Made by a program: the position numbers and the translations under genes. Positions 8,463 through 17,392 of a stretch of 64,000 nt of DNA are shown in pieces. Below the pieces are notes generated by a model that did no database searches, was not told the origin of the DNA, and was given only the letters and a program-made list of their open reading frames with translations. How positions within the stretch are numbered: the stretch's first letter is position 1; every line of letters starts with the position of its first letter. The DNA is from CAZHZT01 sp964537285 (GTDB taxonomy: Bacteria > Bacteroidota > Bacteroidia > Chitinophagales > Saprospiraceae), in NCBI GenBank assembly GCA_964537285.1, contig CAZHZT010000009.1, positions 10,950 through 74,949 on the forward strand, written 5' to 3'.

Positions 8463-10229
8463 TTAAAAGTTCATATTATATAGCAATAAAAATTGCTCAA
8501 GTTCATAATTGTTTTCAGGCATCAAATTACTTTCTACTTGAGTTTGATTGTACTGCAAGGTCAGGTAAATGTCTTCATTAAAGCGGTATCTGATTCCGGC
8601 ACCGATTAATGTTTCTGTATCATCAATGATATATGGATCAGGGAAATCTCTGATGTCGTTGAAGTTTTCAATCAATGGTATGTAATCATTGCCTTCTGCC
8701 GTAAGAAGTTTGGCGCCAAGTAAGATATCAAAATTAGTAAATATTTCCGCTTCCAGTCCGAGGTCGATTAAGGTAGAAGTAAGGTCTACTTGTTCTACTT
8801 CTAGGCCGCCTCTTTCAGTTTGTTCATTTTGTACACCTAAAGTTAATGTCAATGCTTCCTGACGGCCAATAAGCTTATGGAAGTGAAGATCAGCAGAAGC
8901 GCGTACCAGCTGGAAAGATTTCAATTCGAATGTTCCCTGACCTCTGATCTCATCAAGTAAATAAGCATCGAGTTTACCTTCTATCCAGAAATCAGGATTG
9001 TTGTATTGAATTCCGGCCTTAAAACCGGTACGGTTTGGTGTAGCTATACCGTAAGGCAAGGTATTGGAATATCTTGGGTCATAATTCATCAAAGACGGCG
9101 TCAATTGGAATGTGTACATTGCACGATCACGTGTAAAGTCGAACAAAGCTGGTGTTCTGAACATTCTTTGGTTACCAATCCGGTTGTAGAACGTTTTTTC
9201 TACCTGATCGTCCAGATTTAACCGTCTGCTTTGAGCCGCCATATTAAAGAAATCAGGGCCAATATCCATATAACCTACGGAGAAAGTCCAGCCAGAAGGC
9301 TTTAAGTGAAGGTGTAAGCCAACATTGATGAAGCCATCGTACTCATCAAAGCTTTTGATTCTTTCATCTTCCACTTTTTCTTTCACCTCTACCGCAGAAC
9401 TTCCTGCTTCTCCTTTGACTTTAAGTTCAAGGTTGGATTTGTCCAGAATAGAAACGTCGAAATCGACTGTATAGGCACTATTTCTAAAGCCTGTGCTGGC
9501 ATCTCCAGATTCAAGATCTTCCCAAACGTGTACAAGGTTCAAACCAACTCTGGCTTGTAATCCGATACTGTCAATGAGCTGAGAAAGTAAGTCGGCCCGG
9601 CCACCTGCGATGAAACGACTCGGGAAATTAATGAAATCTGTACCTCTTAAACGAGCCAGGAAAGCAGTGAAATCCGCTTCTTTTAAAACAGAAGCTGCTT
9701 TCAAGCCGAAATCAAGTTTCCCCCCTTGATAGCGACGGGTGTTTCCATCCATATAAAATTGCTCATAATAAGCAACATCTCTCTGAATTTTGAAGACCTC
9801 AGGTTCATTTACCATACCTTCTTCCTCAAAATTGAACAGGGTGTAAGGCGTCATCACTAAATCCATATCACCGACCCGGTATTTCAGAACATTACCGATG
9901 ATCCCTCTGGCCCAAAGCTCCCTGATTTCCACTGTAACTCCTGCGCCAAAGAAACCACCAAACTCGTTACGGAGACGAAGAATGGACTGGATCTCTGTAT
10001 TTTCATTAGGAGTAGCATTGATGTTCAGGTCTAGAAGGAATTCTCCATCCGACAATTGTTCAGCCGAAGTGGTATCGGTTTCGCTAATGGTTCCCCCAAG
10101 AGCGGTTTGTGTAAGAATGGTACGACCAAGTCCGTTAAATTGGACTATGGGCTTCTTCTTTTCTTCATTCTGCTGAGCGAATACAGAAAAAGAACTGAGA
10201 ATAAATGTAAAAAGTATAAGATATCTCAT
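8463..10229 (-). CDS. Outer-membrane beta-barrel protein (porin-like)
   Basis: 588 residues with signal peptide MRYLILFTFILSSFSVFAQ. The mature chain alternates short polar turns and amphipathic strands throughout and ends in an aromatic C-terminal residue (LLLYNMNF), as expected for a BAM-inserted barrel. There is no TonB box, plug domain or SusC signature, so it is not a classical SusC transporter. It is second in the leftward operon, between another barrel and two lipoproteins, next to beta-glucan hydrolases. Passage of oligosaccharides is the likely role. The barrel call is well supported; the substrate is inferred from the neighbours. Confidence 0.7.
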   Translation of the reverse strand: MRYLILFTFILSSFSVFAQQNEEKKKPIVQFNGLGRTILTQTALGGTISETDTTSAEQLSDGEFLLDLNINATPNENTEIQSILRLRNEFGGFFGAGVTVEIRELWARGIIGNVLKYRVGDMDLVMTPYTLFNFEEEGMVNEPEVFKIQRDVAYYEQFYMDGNTRRYQGGKLDFGLKAASVLKEADFTAFLARLRGTDFINFPSRFIAGGRADLLSQLIDSIGLQARVGLNLVHVWEDLESGDASTGFRNSAYTVDFDVSILDKSNLELKVKGEAGSSAVEVKEKVEDERIKSFDEYDGFINVGLHLHLKPSGWTFSVGYMDIGPDFFNMAAQSRRLNLDDQVEKTFYNRIGNQRMFRTPALFDFTRDRAMYTFQLTPSLMNYDPRYSNTLPYGIATPNRTGFKAGIQYNNPDFWIEGKLDAYLLDEIRGQGTFELKSFQLVRASADLHFHKLIGRQEALTLTLGVQNEQTERGGLEVEQVDLTSTLIDLGLEAEIFTNFDILLGAKLLTAEGNDYIPLIENFNDIRDFPDPYIIDDTETLIGAGIRYRFNEDIYLTLQYNQTQVESNLMPENNYELEQFLLLYNMNF

Positions 10230-10340
10230 TTTGTTATAATTAATTCAAATTACAAATTTGCGGGAAACGCTTAACGAATTATTCATTAGGGCCTTAAGCC
10301 GTAACTGTTTTTCCGGTTTCCCGTTCCCCGAGAGTCGTTT

Positions 10341-12473
10341 TTAGAAGTAAATTTTTAGTTCAACAGTGGTTTCGTTTCCTTTGTATCTATTTTCTGCGAA
10401 GCTACGATCTCTGAAGTTCATCCAACGTTGCCTGTAATAGATACCGGCATTTGGGGCTACCGTCCAGTCAAAACCGATGCCAATACCTGTACCCAATTGA
10501 TCACGAGGAAGTTGGGTTTCCAGGTCCCATTCTGTGAAGCGACCACCGCGAGCATTTTCAATACCAAAGTAGCCGGTTAGCAGAAATTTATCAAACACCT
10601 CGTAATAAAGATCAAATTCGTGGTATTGTACAAATAAATAGGATTCATCGTTTAAGGTAGGAATGAGATCCGCCTGACTTGATGCTGAGCCAAAAGAACC
10701 CAGATAAAATATATAGGCAGGCTTATCCAGTAAGTAGGTTTTATATTTCGCAACCACATCCACTGCATTGAAATACTTTTTAGTAAGCGCCATCCCGGTT
10801 GCCGGGTCCACGTCGGTGGTTTGTACTATTTCCGATACCCCTCTGAAAAAAGAAAACTGACGACCAAATGGACCAAAAGTGGTGGCTGAAACGGCATTTG
10901 CCGGGAATGGATTGTACACTCTGGAAAGTGCCAGGCCGTTAATACGATGTATATAAGTTAACTTGCCGGAAAAGGCCTCTAGCTCTTCAGCCAATCCCCA
11001 GCCAAGCGTTAGTTTGACTGGATCCAGGTCAATTGTGGTGTTAACGTTAACACCTCTCCGGTTGTGAGCTAATTGATTTACCTGGGTGATCAACCCTCCG
11101 GTTGAAATCTGGCCTGCAATGACATCAGCAGGAAATCCAGCCTGAATTTCCGGATTTGAATTAGTCGCGATTTCGCCATTTTGATTAAAGAAATCTTCGC
11201 TGATTTGATACAGCTGGATGTCAAGAGGCAAAAAGGTATATTCTTCAGGGATGTAGAATCGGAGCATTAATGCTTCTCCCCAGTCTTTTTCTGTCGTGCC
11301 TGGAGGTTTTATGGCGCTTGCACCCAGTTCCCCAGTTATTACTAGTTTATCAATCTTTACATCAAGGGTAAGGGTGTGTACCTCATAATCAAAAGTGTTT
11401 CTACCCAAGCTGTCAAGAGCGGTATGACTAACAATGGTATTATAAGCAAACTCATGCTTCTTTTTGCCAAAAGTTCTTCTCAGTTTTCCACCATATAAAT
11501 AACTGGGCTCAACTCTTCGGTCACCATTGAAGCCTTGATAAGTAGGAACATTACCCGCAGTACCAAAGTTAAAGATCGTAGAAAGCGGATCGTCATTGGC
11601 ATCGGGCAAACCCCCATTGGGTTGGGTTTTACCATAGAACAAATCGACGGCCAGGTCGCCGGGTAATTTTGAACCATTGAGGATAAAGCCCTGAAATGCC
11701 TGATAGTTCCAACGATCAAGTCCACGGTCAAGAGACCCGGATTCGAAGTAGCTATCATATTTATCGGTATGAGCTACACCTTCCCAGGGAGTACGATCGA
11801 AAATACTGTAGCGATCCAGCACCTGGTAAACCCCCATGGTAAATGGGCTGAGATTATACCAGTGAATACCTCCGGCCCGAATATTGAAATTCCCGTAATC
11901 TGTTCGGAAATTGCCGTAGAAATTAAGTCCCAGGTTCAGGGTGAACTGATTATCTTCGAAATTCCCGTCGCCAAAATAAGGGGTGAAGAAAAATACTTCG
12001 GTGGCAAAGGAGGTTTTTCCATTAGGCCTTCCTACTATATTAAATGAAAGCATCGGTTCCCTGTATCCGTCGCCGACTCCGTAAGCTTTTTCAAAAGGAG
12101 CAAGGTTGGGATAAGGCCTGGTGAATTCCCGCCCATACAGAAAAAGACGGTAATAACCATAGAAACTAATAGGAACCGGAGCCTCCTTAACCTCTTCGGG
12201 CTTTGTCAATGACAGCGGATCGTTTTTCAACATATTGGTCTTTTGAGGGAGCCTTTGAAGCAGAAAGTTGGTGTTCGTGCTCGTTTGGCTATTTGTTTTT
12301 GGGATGGTATCCTGAAGAGGCATTTGAACCTCGGCAATATCCTGGGCCTGCAAAGGAGGAATAATAAATAGGAGAAAAAGGAGTATTCCGTACATACAAA
12401 CAGAACCAAGTTCTGAAAGTGGTGTTAGGAAAATACTGATTGGAATGCTAGTTAATGGTAAATTTTTTTTCAT
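10341..12473 (-). CDS. Outer-membrane beta-barrel protein, first gene of the leftward operon
   Basis: 710 residues. The N-terminus is long before the hydrophobic core (YGILLFLLFIIPPLQAQ), so an internal start at Met27 (12395) would give a more usual signal peptide. Mature strands are rich in Y/F/G with repeated short turns, and the C-terminus ends in Phe (TTVELKIYF), both barrel features. No plug domain or TonB box is visible. Its promoter region is shared with the divergent glycoside hydrolase at 12656 and carries three GATGTA half-sites. A minus-strand TAAATTTG box (12512-12505) lies about 30-40 bp upstream of the start. Likely an uptake channel for beta-glucan oligosaccharides, by context. 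Confidence 0.7.
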   Translation of the reverse strand: MKKNLPLTSIPISIFLTPLSELGSVCMYGILLFLLFIIPPLQAQDIAEVQMPLQDTIPKTNSQTSTNTNFLLQRLPQKTNMLKNDPLSLTKPEEVKEAPVPISFYGYYRLFLYGREFTRPYPNLAPFEKAYGVGDGYREPMLSFNIVGRPNGKTSFATEVFFFTPYFGDGNFEDNQFTLNLGLNFYGNFRTDYGNFNIRAGGIHWYNLSPFTMGVYQVLDRYSIFDRTPWEGVAHTDKYDSYFESGSLDRGLDRWNYQAFQGFILNGSKLPGDLAVDLFYGKTQPNGGLPDANDDPLSTIFNFGTAGNVPTYQGFNGDRRVEPSYLYGGKLRRTFGKKKHEFAYNTIVSHTALDSLGRNTFDYEVHTLTLDVKIDKLVITGELGASAIKPPGTTEKDWGEALMLRFYIPEEYTFLPLDIQLYQISEDFFNQNGEIATNSNPEIQAGFPADVIAGQISTGGLITQVNQLAHNRRGVNVNTTIDLDPVKLTLGWGLAEELEAFSGKLTYIHRINGLALSRVYNPFPANAVSATTFGPFGRQFSFFRGVSEIVQTTDVDPATGMALTKKYFNAVDVVAKYKTYLLDKPAYIFYLGSFGSASSQADLIPTLNDESYLFVQYHEFDLYYEVFDKFLLTGYFGIENARGGRFTEWDLETQLPRDQLGTGIGIGFDWTVAPNAGIYYRQRWMNFRDRSFAENRYKGNETTVELKIYF

Positions 12474-12504
12474 TGTATAATGATATGTGAAAAAGTGCTC
12501 TCAA

Positions 12505-12538
12505 CAAATTTAAATTTTATTTCCTCATTTTTTACAAA
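12505..12538 (-). promoter_or_regulatory. Candidate promoter of the leftward operon
   Basis: On the minus strand a -33-like TTTG (12538-12535) and a -7 TAAATTTG (12512-12505) are separated by 22 bp. This resembles the Bacteroidota TTTG/TAnnTTTG promoter. GATGTA half-sites lie immediately upstream. Confidence 0.5.
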
Positions 12539-12545
12539 ACAATTA

Positions 12546-12593
12546 TACATCTGTTATACTTCTGGTGCAATTTTACTACATCATTACTACATC
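12546..12593 (-). promoter_or_regulatory. Candidate operator: three phased GATGTA half-sites
   Basis: GATGTA on the minus strand (TACATC on the plus) occurs at 12546-12551, 12577-12582 and 12588-12593. Spacings are 31 and 11 bp, close to whole helical turns. The nearest site is 7 bp upstream of the leftward -33 box. The same GATGTA-N5-GATGTA arrangement recurs at 17303-17319 upstream of the GH16 gene. Likely the site of a locus regulator; which regulator is inference. Confidence 0.6.
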
Positions 12594-12598
12594 ATTAG

Positions 12599-12606
12599 TA
12601 TTTTTG
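12599..12606 (+). promoter_or_regulatory. Candidate -7 box for the rightward clan GH-A gene
   Basis: TATTTTTG matches the Bacteroidota -7 consensus TAnnTTTG and is identical to the box at 17352-17359 before the GH16 gene. It would place transcription a few bases later, about 45 bp before the chosen ATG at 12656. Confidence 0.45.
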
Positions 12607-12655
12607 CTTGCTGATTTTTCACAAAATGCGTAATTTTTTCAAAAAAAGTACAATT

Positions 12656-13963
12656 ATGAAATTAAAGTTTTTATATCCGCTTGTTTTGGCAATTTTATTT
12701 GGAAGTACCCTTTGGGGACAATCATCTACAGAAGGGCCGATAAAAGTAGAAATTCGGGAAGAAAATGGTGGCTGGAAACTGTATCGTGGAGGCGAACCAT
12801 ATTATATTAAAGGAGTAGGAGGGAAGGAATATCTCGATAAAGCTCAGGCTTACGGAGCAAATTCCATGAGATTGTGGAGTGCAGGCGGTGCACAAGAAGC
12901 CTTGGATGAAGCGCACGAAAGAGGAATGACTGTTTTGTTCGGACTTTGGGTGGGCCAGGAACGTCAGGGCTTCGATTATGACGATGGCAAAGCTGTAAAA
13001 GCGCAACTCGAAAAGTTTCGCCAAATCGTAAAAACTTACAAAGATCATCCCGCAATACTTATGTGGGGTATAGGTAATGAAAATGACCTTTTCTACAGCG
13101 ATTTTAAAGTATGGGATGCTATTAATGATATCGCTAAAATGATCCATGAGGAAGATCCTAACCACCCTACCATGACGGTTACAGCCGGACTGGACATAGC
13201 TGAAATCCAATTGATCCAGGATCGCGCTCCGCATCTTGATGTTTACGGCATCAATACGTATGGTGAATTGCTAACCATCAAAAGAGGTATTCGCAGCGGA
13301 GGATGGGAAGGCGCTTATGTGATAACCGAGTGGGGACCTACCGGGCACTGGGAAGTACCGAAAACGGCTTGGGGAGCCCCTATTGAACAAACCAGCACTG
13401 AAAAAGCCGCCTCCTACATGGAGCGCTACCAAAAAGGTATCACTGACGATCAGGAAATGTGCGTTGGTTCTTATGTGTTCCTTTGGGGAAATAAACAGGA
13501 AACTACCGCTACCTGGTATGGACTTTTCCTTCCTGATGGCACCGAAACATCTGTTATGGATGTTCTGGAGTACAACTGGTCAGGGAGATGGCCTGAAAAT
13601 CGATCTCCAGAAGTCAATGACTTCAAGATTAATAATAAAAGTATGAGCCAAAATGTATTCGTTTCCCCTAGTCAAAAAGTATTTGCGGAGGTGAACGTCT
13701 CCGATCAGGATAATGATAAAATTGATTATCAGTGGGAAGTGGTTCCGGAAAGTACAGATATTCGTACAGGAGGGGACGCCGAGTCCAGCCCGGAACCTGT
13801 AAAAGTCAAGGTGTTCGAAAATGAAAACGGTAAGTTTACTTTTAAGGCACCAATAAAACAAGGCCCTTATCGCTTGTTTTTGTATGCTTATGATGGGAAT
13901 GGGAACGCAGCTACGGCTAATTTTCCTTTCTACATAGGTGAATACGGACAAGGAAGTAGATAG
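12656..13963 (+). CDS. Secreted clan GH-A glycoside hydrolase with C-terminal Ig-like domain
   Basis: The start at 12656 gives the signal peptide MKLKFLYPLVLAILFGSTLWGQ; upstream in-frame TTG (12608) and ATG (12626) fit less well. The 435-residue protein is a TIM barrel. The candidate acid/base is Glu142 in GIGNEND and the candidate nucleophile is Glu225 in VITEWGPTGHW. A beta-sandwich domain (about 325-430) ends the chain. It resembles stand-alone GH2-type TIM barrels, and the two-domain layout also recalls GH158 endo-beta-1,3-glucanases; the family is not settled. It lacks a lipobox, unlike its paralogue at 21376. Next to a laminarinase and a beta-1,3-glucan-phosphorylase-like enzyme, action on beta-1,3-glucan is the best guess. 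Confidence 0.78.
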   Translation: MKLKFLYPLVLAILFGSTLWGQSSTEGPIKVEIREENGGWKLYRGGEPYYIKGVGGKEYLDKAQAYGANSMRLWSAGGAQEALDEAHERGMTVLFGLWVGQERQGFDYDDGKAVKAQLEKFRQIVKTYKDHPAILMWGIGNENDLFYSDFKVWDAINDIAKMIHEEDPNHPTMTVTAGLDIAEIQLIQDRAPHLDVYGINTYGELLTIKRGIRSGGWEGAYVITEWGPTGHWEVPKTAWGAPIEQTSTEKAASYMERYQKGITDDQEMCVGSYVFLWGNKQETTATWYGLFLPDGTETSVMDVLEYNWSGRWPENRSPEVNDFKINNKSMSQNVFVSPSQKVFAEVNVSDQDNDKIDYQWEVVPESTDIRTGGDAESSPEPVKVKVFENENGKFTFKAPIKQGPYRLFLYAYDGNGNAATANFPFYIGEYGQGSR

Positions 13964-13976
13964 AAGCGAAATTCCT

Positions 13977-14039
13977 TTTAGAGGGCTGCCGAAAGGGCAA
14001 TTTGGCTTCGCCAAATTGCCCTTTCGGCAGCCCTCTAAA
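13977..14039. terminator. Long perfect hairpin after the clan GH-A gene
   Basis: Two perfectly complementary 30-bp arms (13977-14006 and 14010-14039) with a 3-nt TTC loop lie 13 bp after the stop at 13963. Outer flanks remain partly complementary. No T-run follows, so it may act as an mRNA-stabilising hairpin or bidirectional terminator between the convergent genes. A second small hairpin (CGCCGCGAAGCGGCG) follows at 14049-14063. Confidence 0.7.
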
Positions 14040-14088
14040 GAAAATTTCGCCGCGAAGCGGCGTAAATTGGGTAGATTTTACATTTTCC

Positions 14089-14197
14089 GTTCTTTGACAA
14101 ATTGTGTGGAACTTAAAAATGATACGCCTTGAATGCCCTTGTGGCTGAAAGATTTATCATTTTGAAGTTCCATTTCTCACAATTTATGTCAAAGAAC
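14089..14197. repeat. MITE-like palindromic element, copy B
   Basis: 109 bp, from GTTCTTTGACAAATTGTG to ATTTATGTCAAAGAAC. It is flanked by TACATTTTC (14079-14087, then one C) and TATATTTTC (14198-14206), a 9-bp direct repeat matching at 8 of 9. Its last base completes the TAG stop of the leftward regulator gene. Confidence 0.88.
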
Positions 14198-17145
14198 TAT
14201 ATTTTCAGTATAAAATCTACCAAATTCGTGTTGGAGTCAATATCCAGTTTTTTACGGAGGCGATAACGGCTGATTTCAACCCCCCGAACAGAAATATTGA
14301 GGAGTGGAGCAATTTCTTTGGTAGAAAGGTTCATTCTAAGATAAGCACAGAGTTTTTGATCTTTGGGAGTCAAGGATGGATAGCTTTCCTGAAGCCGCTT
14401 GAAAAAGTTTTCGTATACTTGGTCAAAATAGATTTTAAATTTATCCCAATCATCATCGAGGCGGACATCCTGGTCAATCGTTTTGATCAGGCTTTTGACT
14501 TTGCTTTGATGTTGACCTTCCAAGGATGGGAGAAGTTTATTCAATTCATTTTTTAACTTTATCAGGATCTCTCCTTTTTGTACCAGGTGCATGGTTGCAG
14601 AAGCAAGTTCACTATTTTTATGTTGAATGGCTGCTTCCAGTTTTTCTTCGTTTAAGCGAGAGATCATTTCTGAAGACTTTTTAGCTTCTGTTTTAAAAAC
14701 CTCTTCTTTCTGTCTGATTTCTTCTTCTTTTTGGGAAATAAGAGCGAGCTTTTCTTTTTTATTTTTTCGCCTGTTTAGCCAGATTGCTCCAAACAACAGG
14801 AAACCTCCTAAAGCGCTGAAGGAAAGTTTTGCAATTGAAGTAGCGTACCACGGAGGAAGAATAGAGAACGATAAAGTGGTTTTTTGACTTTTTTCCCCAT
14901 AGCCGTTTTGAGCTTCTACCTCAAAGAGGTAATCTCCAGGCTCTAAATTGGTATATTCCTTTGTTTGTTGTTGGTTCCATTCCGACCATTCAGTGTTGAA
15001 TCCAATCAGCCGATGTCTATATTTTATGTGTTCTAATTGTCGGTAGTAAGGAGCTGCGAAATAAATCCGAAGGTGGTTTTCATTATTTCTGAGCCTTAAT
15101 TTTTTAGATAAAGACAAGCCAGCTGATCCTCTGCCCATTAATTGTTTAGAAGAAGTGCTTACGGAAAAGCTTCTGATGAATGGTTTAAATAAAGAAAGCT
15201 TTTTCTCTTTTTGTAAAGGGTTGAGATGTACTAAGCCTTTAGTGGTTGAAATGAAAATATTTGACGGATCAAAGGCAAAGACATGTTCGAAACCGTCAAC
15301 TAATTGAGGTTGGAAAAAATTAAAGTATTTTTTTTCCAAATCATTCAGAAGTCCGTTTTCAATGATTCTGATTAGGCCAAAAGACTGATCCGTGGCAAAC
15401 CAGATGTCATCATTTTCATCCTGGAGTAATCTTCGAATCGGATCACTCGGACTAAAAACTTTTGAGAACTCAGGATGCAGTTGAAAAGAATCCGTTTGAG
15501 TTAAATATTCAAAAACGCCTTCAGGGGCAGTAAAGACGACTTCTCCACGGAGTTTAGCGACATTAATAGATAGCTGTGTGGGCAGTCCATTAGAGTTGGC
15601 ATAGAAGTGAATGGATTCAATTTCTTGAAAATTCCTAGATAAGCGGATTCGATATAAGCCTTTATAGGCATGTGAGATCCAGATATTCCCTTCGCTATCT
15701 TGCTCGATTACCCGCGCAGATTCTTCGAATCCTTTCAGTTTTTTTATGAGTTGAAAAGGAGAGCGGCTTGTTTTCTCAAATTTGTAGAGGTACAGTCCTT
15801 CATAGGTGCCAACAAGGAAGTGATTTTCAGTTTCCCTTAACTGAAGGATTTTCCAAACCCCATTGGGAGAAGGAATGGGTATGGATTGATCATCCCGAAT
15901 CCAAAACAGGCCTTCATGATGGCCTAAGAGCAAGTATTTATTTAATCGGTTTAGACTCCAAACCTGCCCTGCCGTATTTTCTATCTGATTGAATGAAGAA
16001 GCATTTTCTAATGAGTTTGTTTTTAATAAAGTCTTGACAAACAAACCTTGGTTTGTGCCTACATAAAGTTTATCTTCAAACACGGTGGAGGTATAGCAGG
16101 TGCCTTTAAGACCGACATCTCTATGTAAAAGGTAATGAGGAGAACTAATCCCGACGTAATCAATGCCATTATCCAATGCCAGCCATAAGTTTTCATGATT
16201 GTCTTGAAATATACTCAATATGGTGTTATTTTGAAGGCCATTCCCTCGGTTAAGATGAAGGACTATCTGACCATTTTTGTCAATGATTACAAATCCATTC
16301 TGGGGGCTTCCGATAGCAAATCGGTTATTGTTAAGCTTTATACCTGTGTAAGTTCTGTTTTTTGAAAGAAAGGAATTCGCAGGGCAATTGAAGGGTGAAA
16401 TGGTCTTTGAAGTCAATTTAAATAAACCTTTTTCAGCAGATACGATGAGAAGTTCGCCCTTTTCCATAGGTAAAACAGCTGTCAAGGCAAAACGGACTAG
16501 TGAATTATCTGATAAAAAATCAATCAAATTTCCCTCTTCCAGCTTTTTTAAATTTAGATTTTGATCCTGGATAATTAAGTCTTCATTAATGGCGAAGAAT
16601 CGGTCCATGGGAATAGCGGATTTTATTATTTCCATGCTCTCTGATTGCCATTTAAAGATGTAATGACTGGTACAAAAGAAGATTGCTCCTTTGATAGAAA
16701 AAATCTTCCAGACATCTGCAAAGCTCTTGCATGAGTCTGGGATATGAGAGGTGAGCGATTGGTAAAAAGGCTCCCCGTTGGGTTTTTGATCCAGAAAGCC
16801 TAACTCATCCTGACCACCTATGTACATTTTGTCTTCTTTTTGATAAAAAAGCGAACGAACAATTGTGAGATTGGGAAGAGGGAGTAAGTTCCATTTGTGG
16901 CCGTCAAATTCAAGTAACCCTTTATTGTTACCAAAATAAAGAACGCCCCTCTCATCTTGAGCGATGGCCCAGTTTTGTGTGCCTCCACCATAAGTTGATT
17001 TTGAGTAGCTATGAATATTGGGATTACCCATTGGGCGAATCTGACAGTTACCCCCCTGATACCCTGATAAGATTATTAAGAATATTGAAGGAATATGTAA
17101 GCTGGTTGATGTGTGTAAAAGAAAACTTACTATTTTTTTGAGCAT
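14197..17145 (-). CDS. One-component sensor-regulator: propeller, Y_Y_Y, TM, LuxR-type HTH
   Basis: The start at 17145 (MLKKIVSFLLH) gives an N-terminal hydrophobic segment; an in-frame start at 17244 adds 33 residues. It has about 982 residues. The large periplasmic part has the repeats of two-component-regulator propellers (such as WAIAQDERGVLYFGNNKGLLEFDG and NIWISHAYKGLYRI). A Y_Y_Y-type Ig domain follows, ending FSILPPWYATSIAKL, then one TM helix, a coiled coil, and a C-terminal GerE/LuxR-type HTH (SLTPKDQKLCAYLRMNLSTKEIAPLL). No kinase or receiver domain is present, so it should sense glycan outside and bind DNA directly. It sits inside the glucan locus, divergent from GH16. Its stop is completed by MITE copy B. 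Confidence 0.85.
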   Translation of the reverse strand: MLKKIVSFLLHTSTSLHIPSIFLIILSGYQGGNCQIRPMGNPNIHSYSKSTYGGGTQNWAIAQDERGVLYFGNNKGLLEFDGHKWNLLPLPNLTIVRSLFYQKEDKMYIGGQDELGFLDQKPNGEPFYQSLTSHIPDSCKSFADVWKIFSIKGAIFFCTSHYIFKWQSESMEIIKSAIPMDRFFAINEDLIIQDQNLNLKKLEEGNLIDFLSDNSLVRFALTAVLPMEKGELLIVSAEKGLFKLTSKTISPFNCPANSFLSKNRTYTGIKLNNNRFAIGSPQNGFVIIDKNGQIVLHLNRGNGLQNNTILSIFQDNHENLWLALDNGIDYVGISSPHYLLHRDVGLKGTCYTSTVFEDKLYVGTNQGLFVKTLLKTNSLENASSFNQIENTAGQVWSLNRLNKYLLLGHHEGLFWIRDDQSIPIPSPNGVWKILQLRETENHFLVGTYEGLYLYKFEKTSRSPFQLIKKLKGFEESARVIEQDSEGNIWISHAYKGLYRIRLSRNFQEIESIHFYANSNGLPTQLSINVAKLRGEVVFTAPEGVFEYLTQTDSFQLHPEFSKVFSPSDPIRRLLQDENDDIWFATDQSFGLIRIIENGLLNDLEKKYFNFFQPQLVDGFEHVFAFDPSNIFISTTKGLVHLNPLQKEKKLSLFKPFIRSFSVSTSSKQLMGRGSAGLSLSKKLRLRNNENHLRIYFAAPYYRQLEHIKYRHRLIGFNTEWSEWNQQQTKEYTNLEPGDYLFEVEAQNGYGEKSQKTTLSFSILPPWYATSIAKLSFSALGGFLLFGAIWLNRRKNKKEKLALISQKEEEIRQKEEVFKTEAKKSSEMISRLNEEKLEAAIQHKNSELASATMHLVQKGEILIKLKNELNKLLPSLEGQHQSKVKSLIKTIDQDVRLDDDWDKFKIYFDQVYENFFKRLQESYPSLTPKDQKLCAYLRMNLSTKEIAPLLNISVRGVEISRYRLRKKLDIDSNTNLVDFILKI

Positions 17146-17270
17146 TATTGTTTGGGTATTGATTTTTTCTGTAAAGTATGTTAATAGAGGGCTGGGTTTT
17201 AGGAATTTCAGCAAATAAAATGTCGCTAATTGGCAAAAAAACAAATTTGAGAAAGTGAAATAATTGATTT

Positions 17271-17319
17271 GACGTAATAAAGATGAACGATTAATTAGAT
17301 TTGATGTAATTAAGATGTA
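17271..17319 (+). promoter_or_regulatory. Candidate operator: phased GATGTA half-sites before GH16
   Basis: GACGTA (17271), GATGAA (17282), GATGTA (17303) and GATGTA (17314) are spaced 11, 21 and 11 bp, in helical phase. The last lies about 6 bp before a -33-like TTG (17326). The two exact sites form GATGTA-N5-GATGTA, as in the 12546-12593 region. It lies between the regulator gene and GH16, so it could control both. Confidence 0.6.
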
Positions 17320-17351
17320 ACTTTATTGCCAATAAATATACGGCAGTTCTT

Positions 17352-17359
17352 TATTTTTG
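17352..17359 (+). promoter_or_regulatory. Candidate -7 box of the GH16 operon
   Basis: TATTTTTG matches TAnnTTTG, 33 bp before the ATG, with a TTG 23 bp upstream as a weak -33 element. It is identical to the -7 box at 12599. Confidence 0.5.
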
Positions 17360-17392
17360 AGAAAATATTCATAAAAAAATTGATCAAGGATC

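Noticed and set aside
6222..10229. SusD-like or SusC-like proteins in the leftward operon
   Set aside because: No plug domain, TonB box, SusD TPR helices or SusC signature are visible; barrels and jelly-roll lipoproteins fit better.
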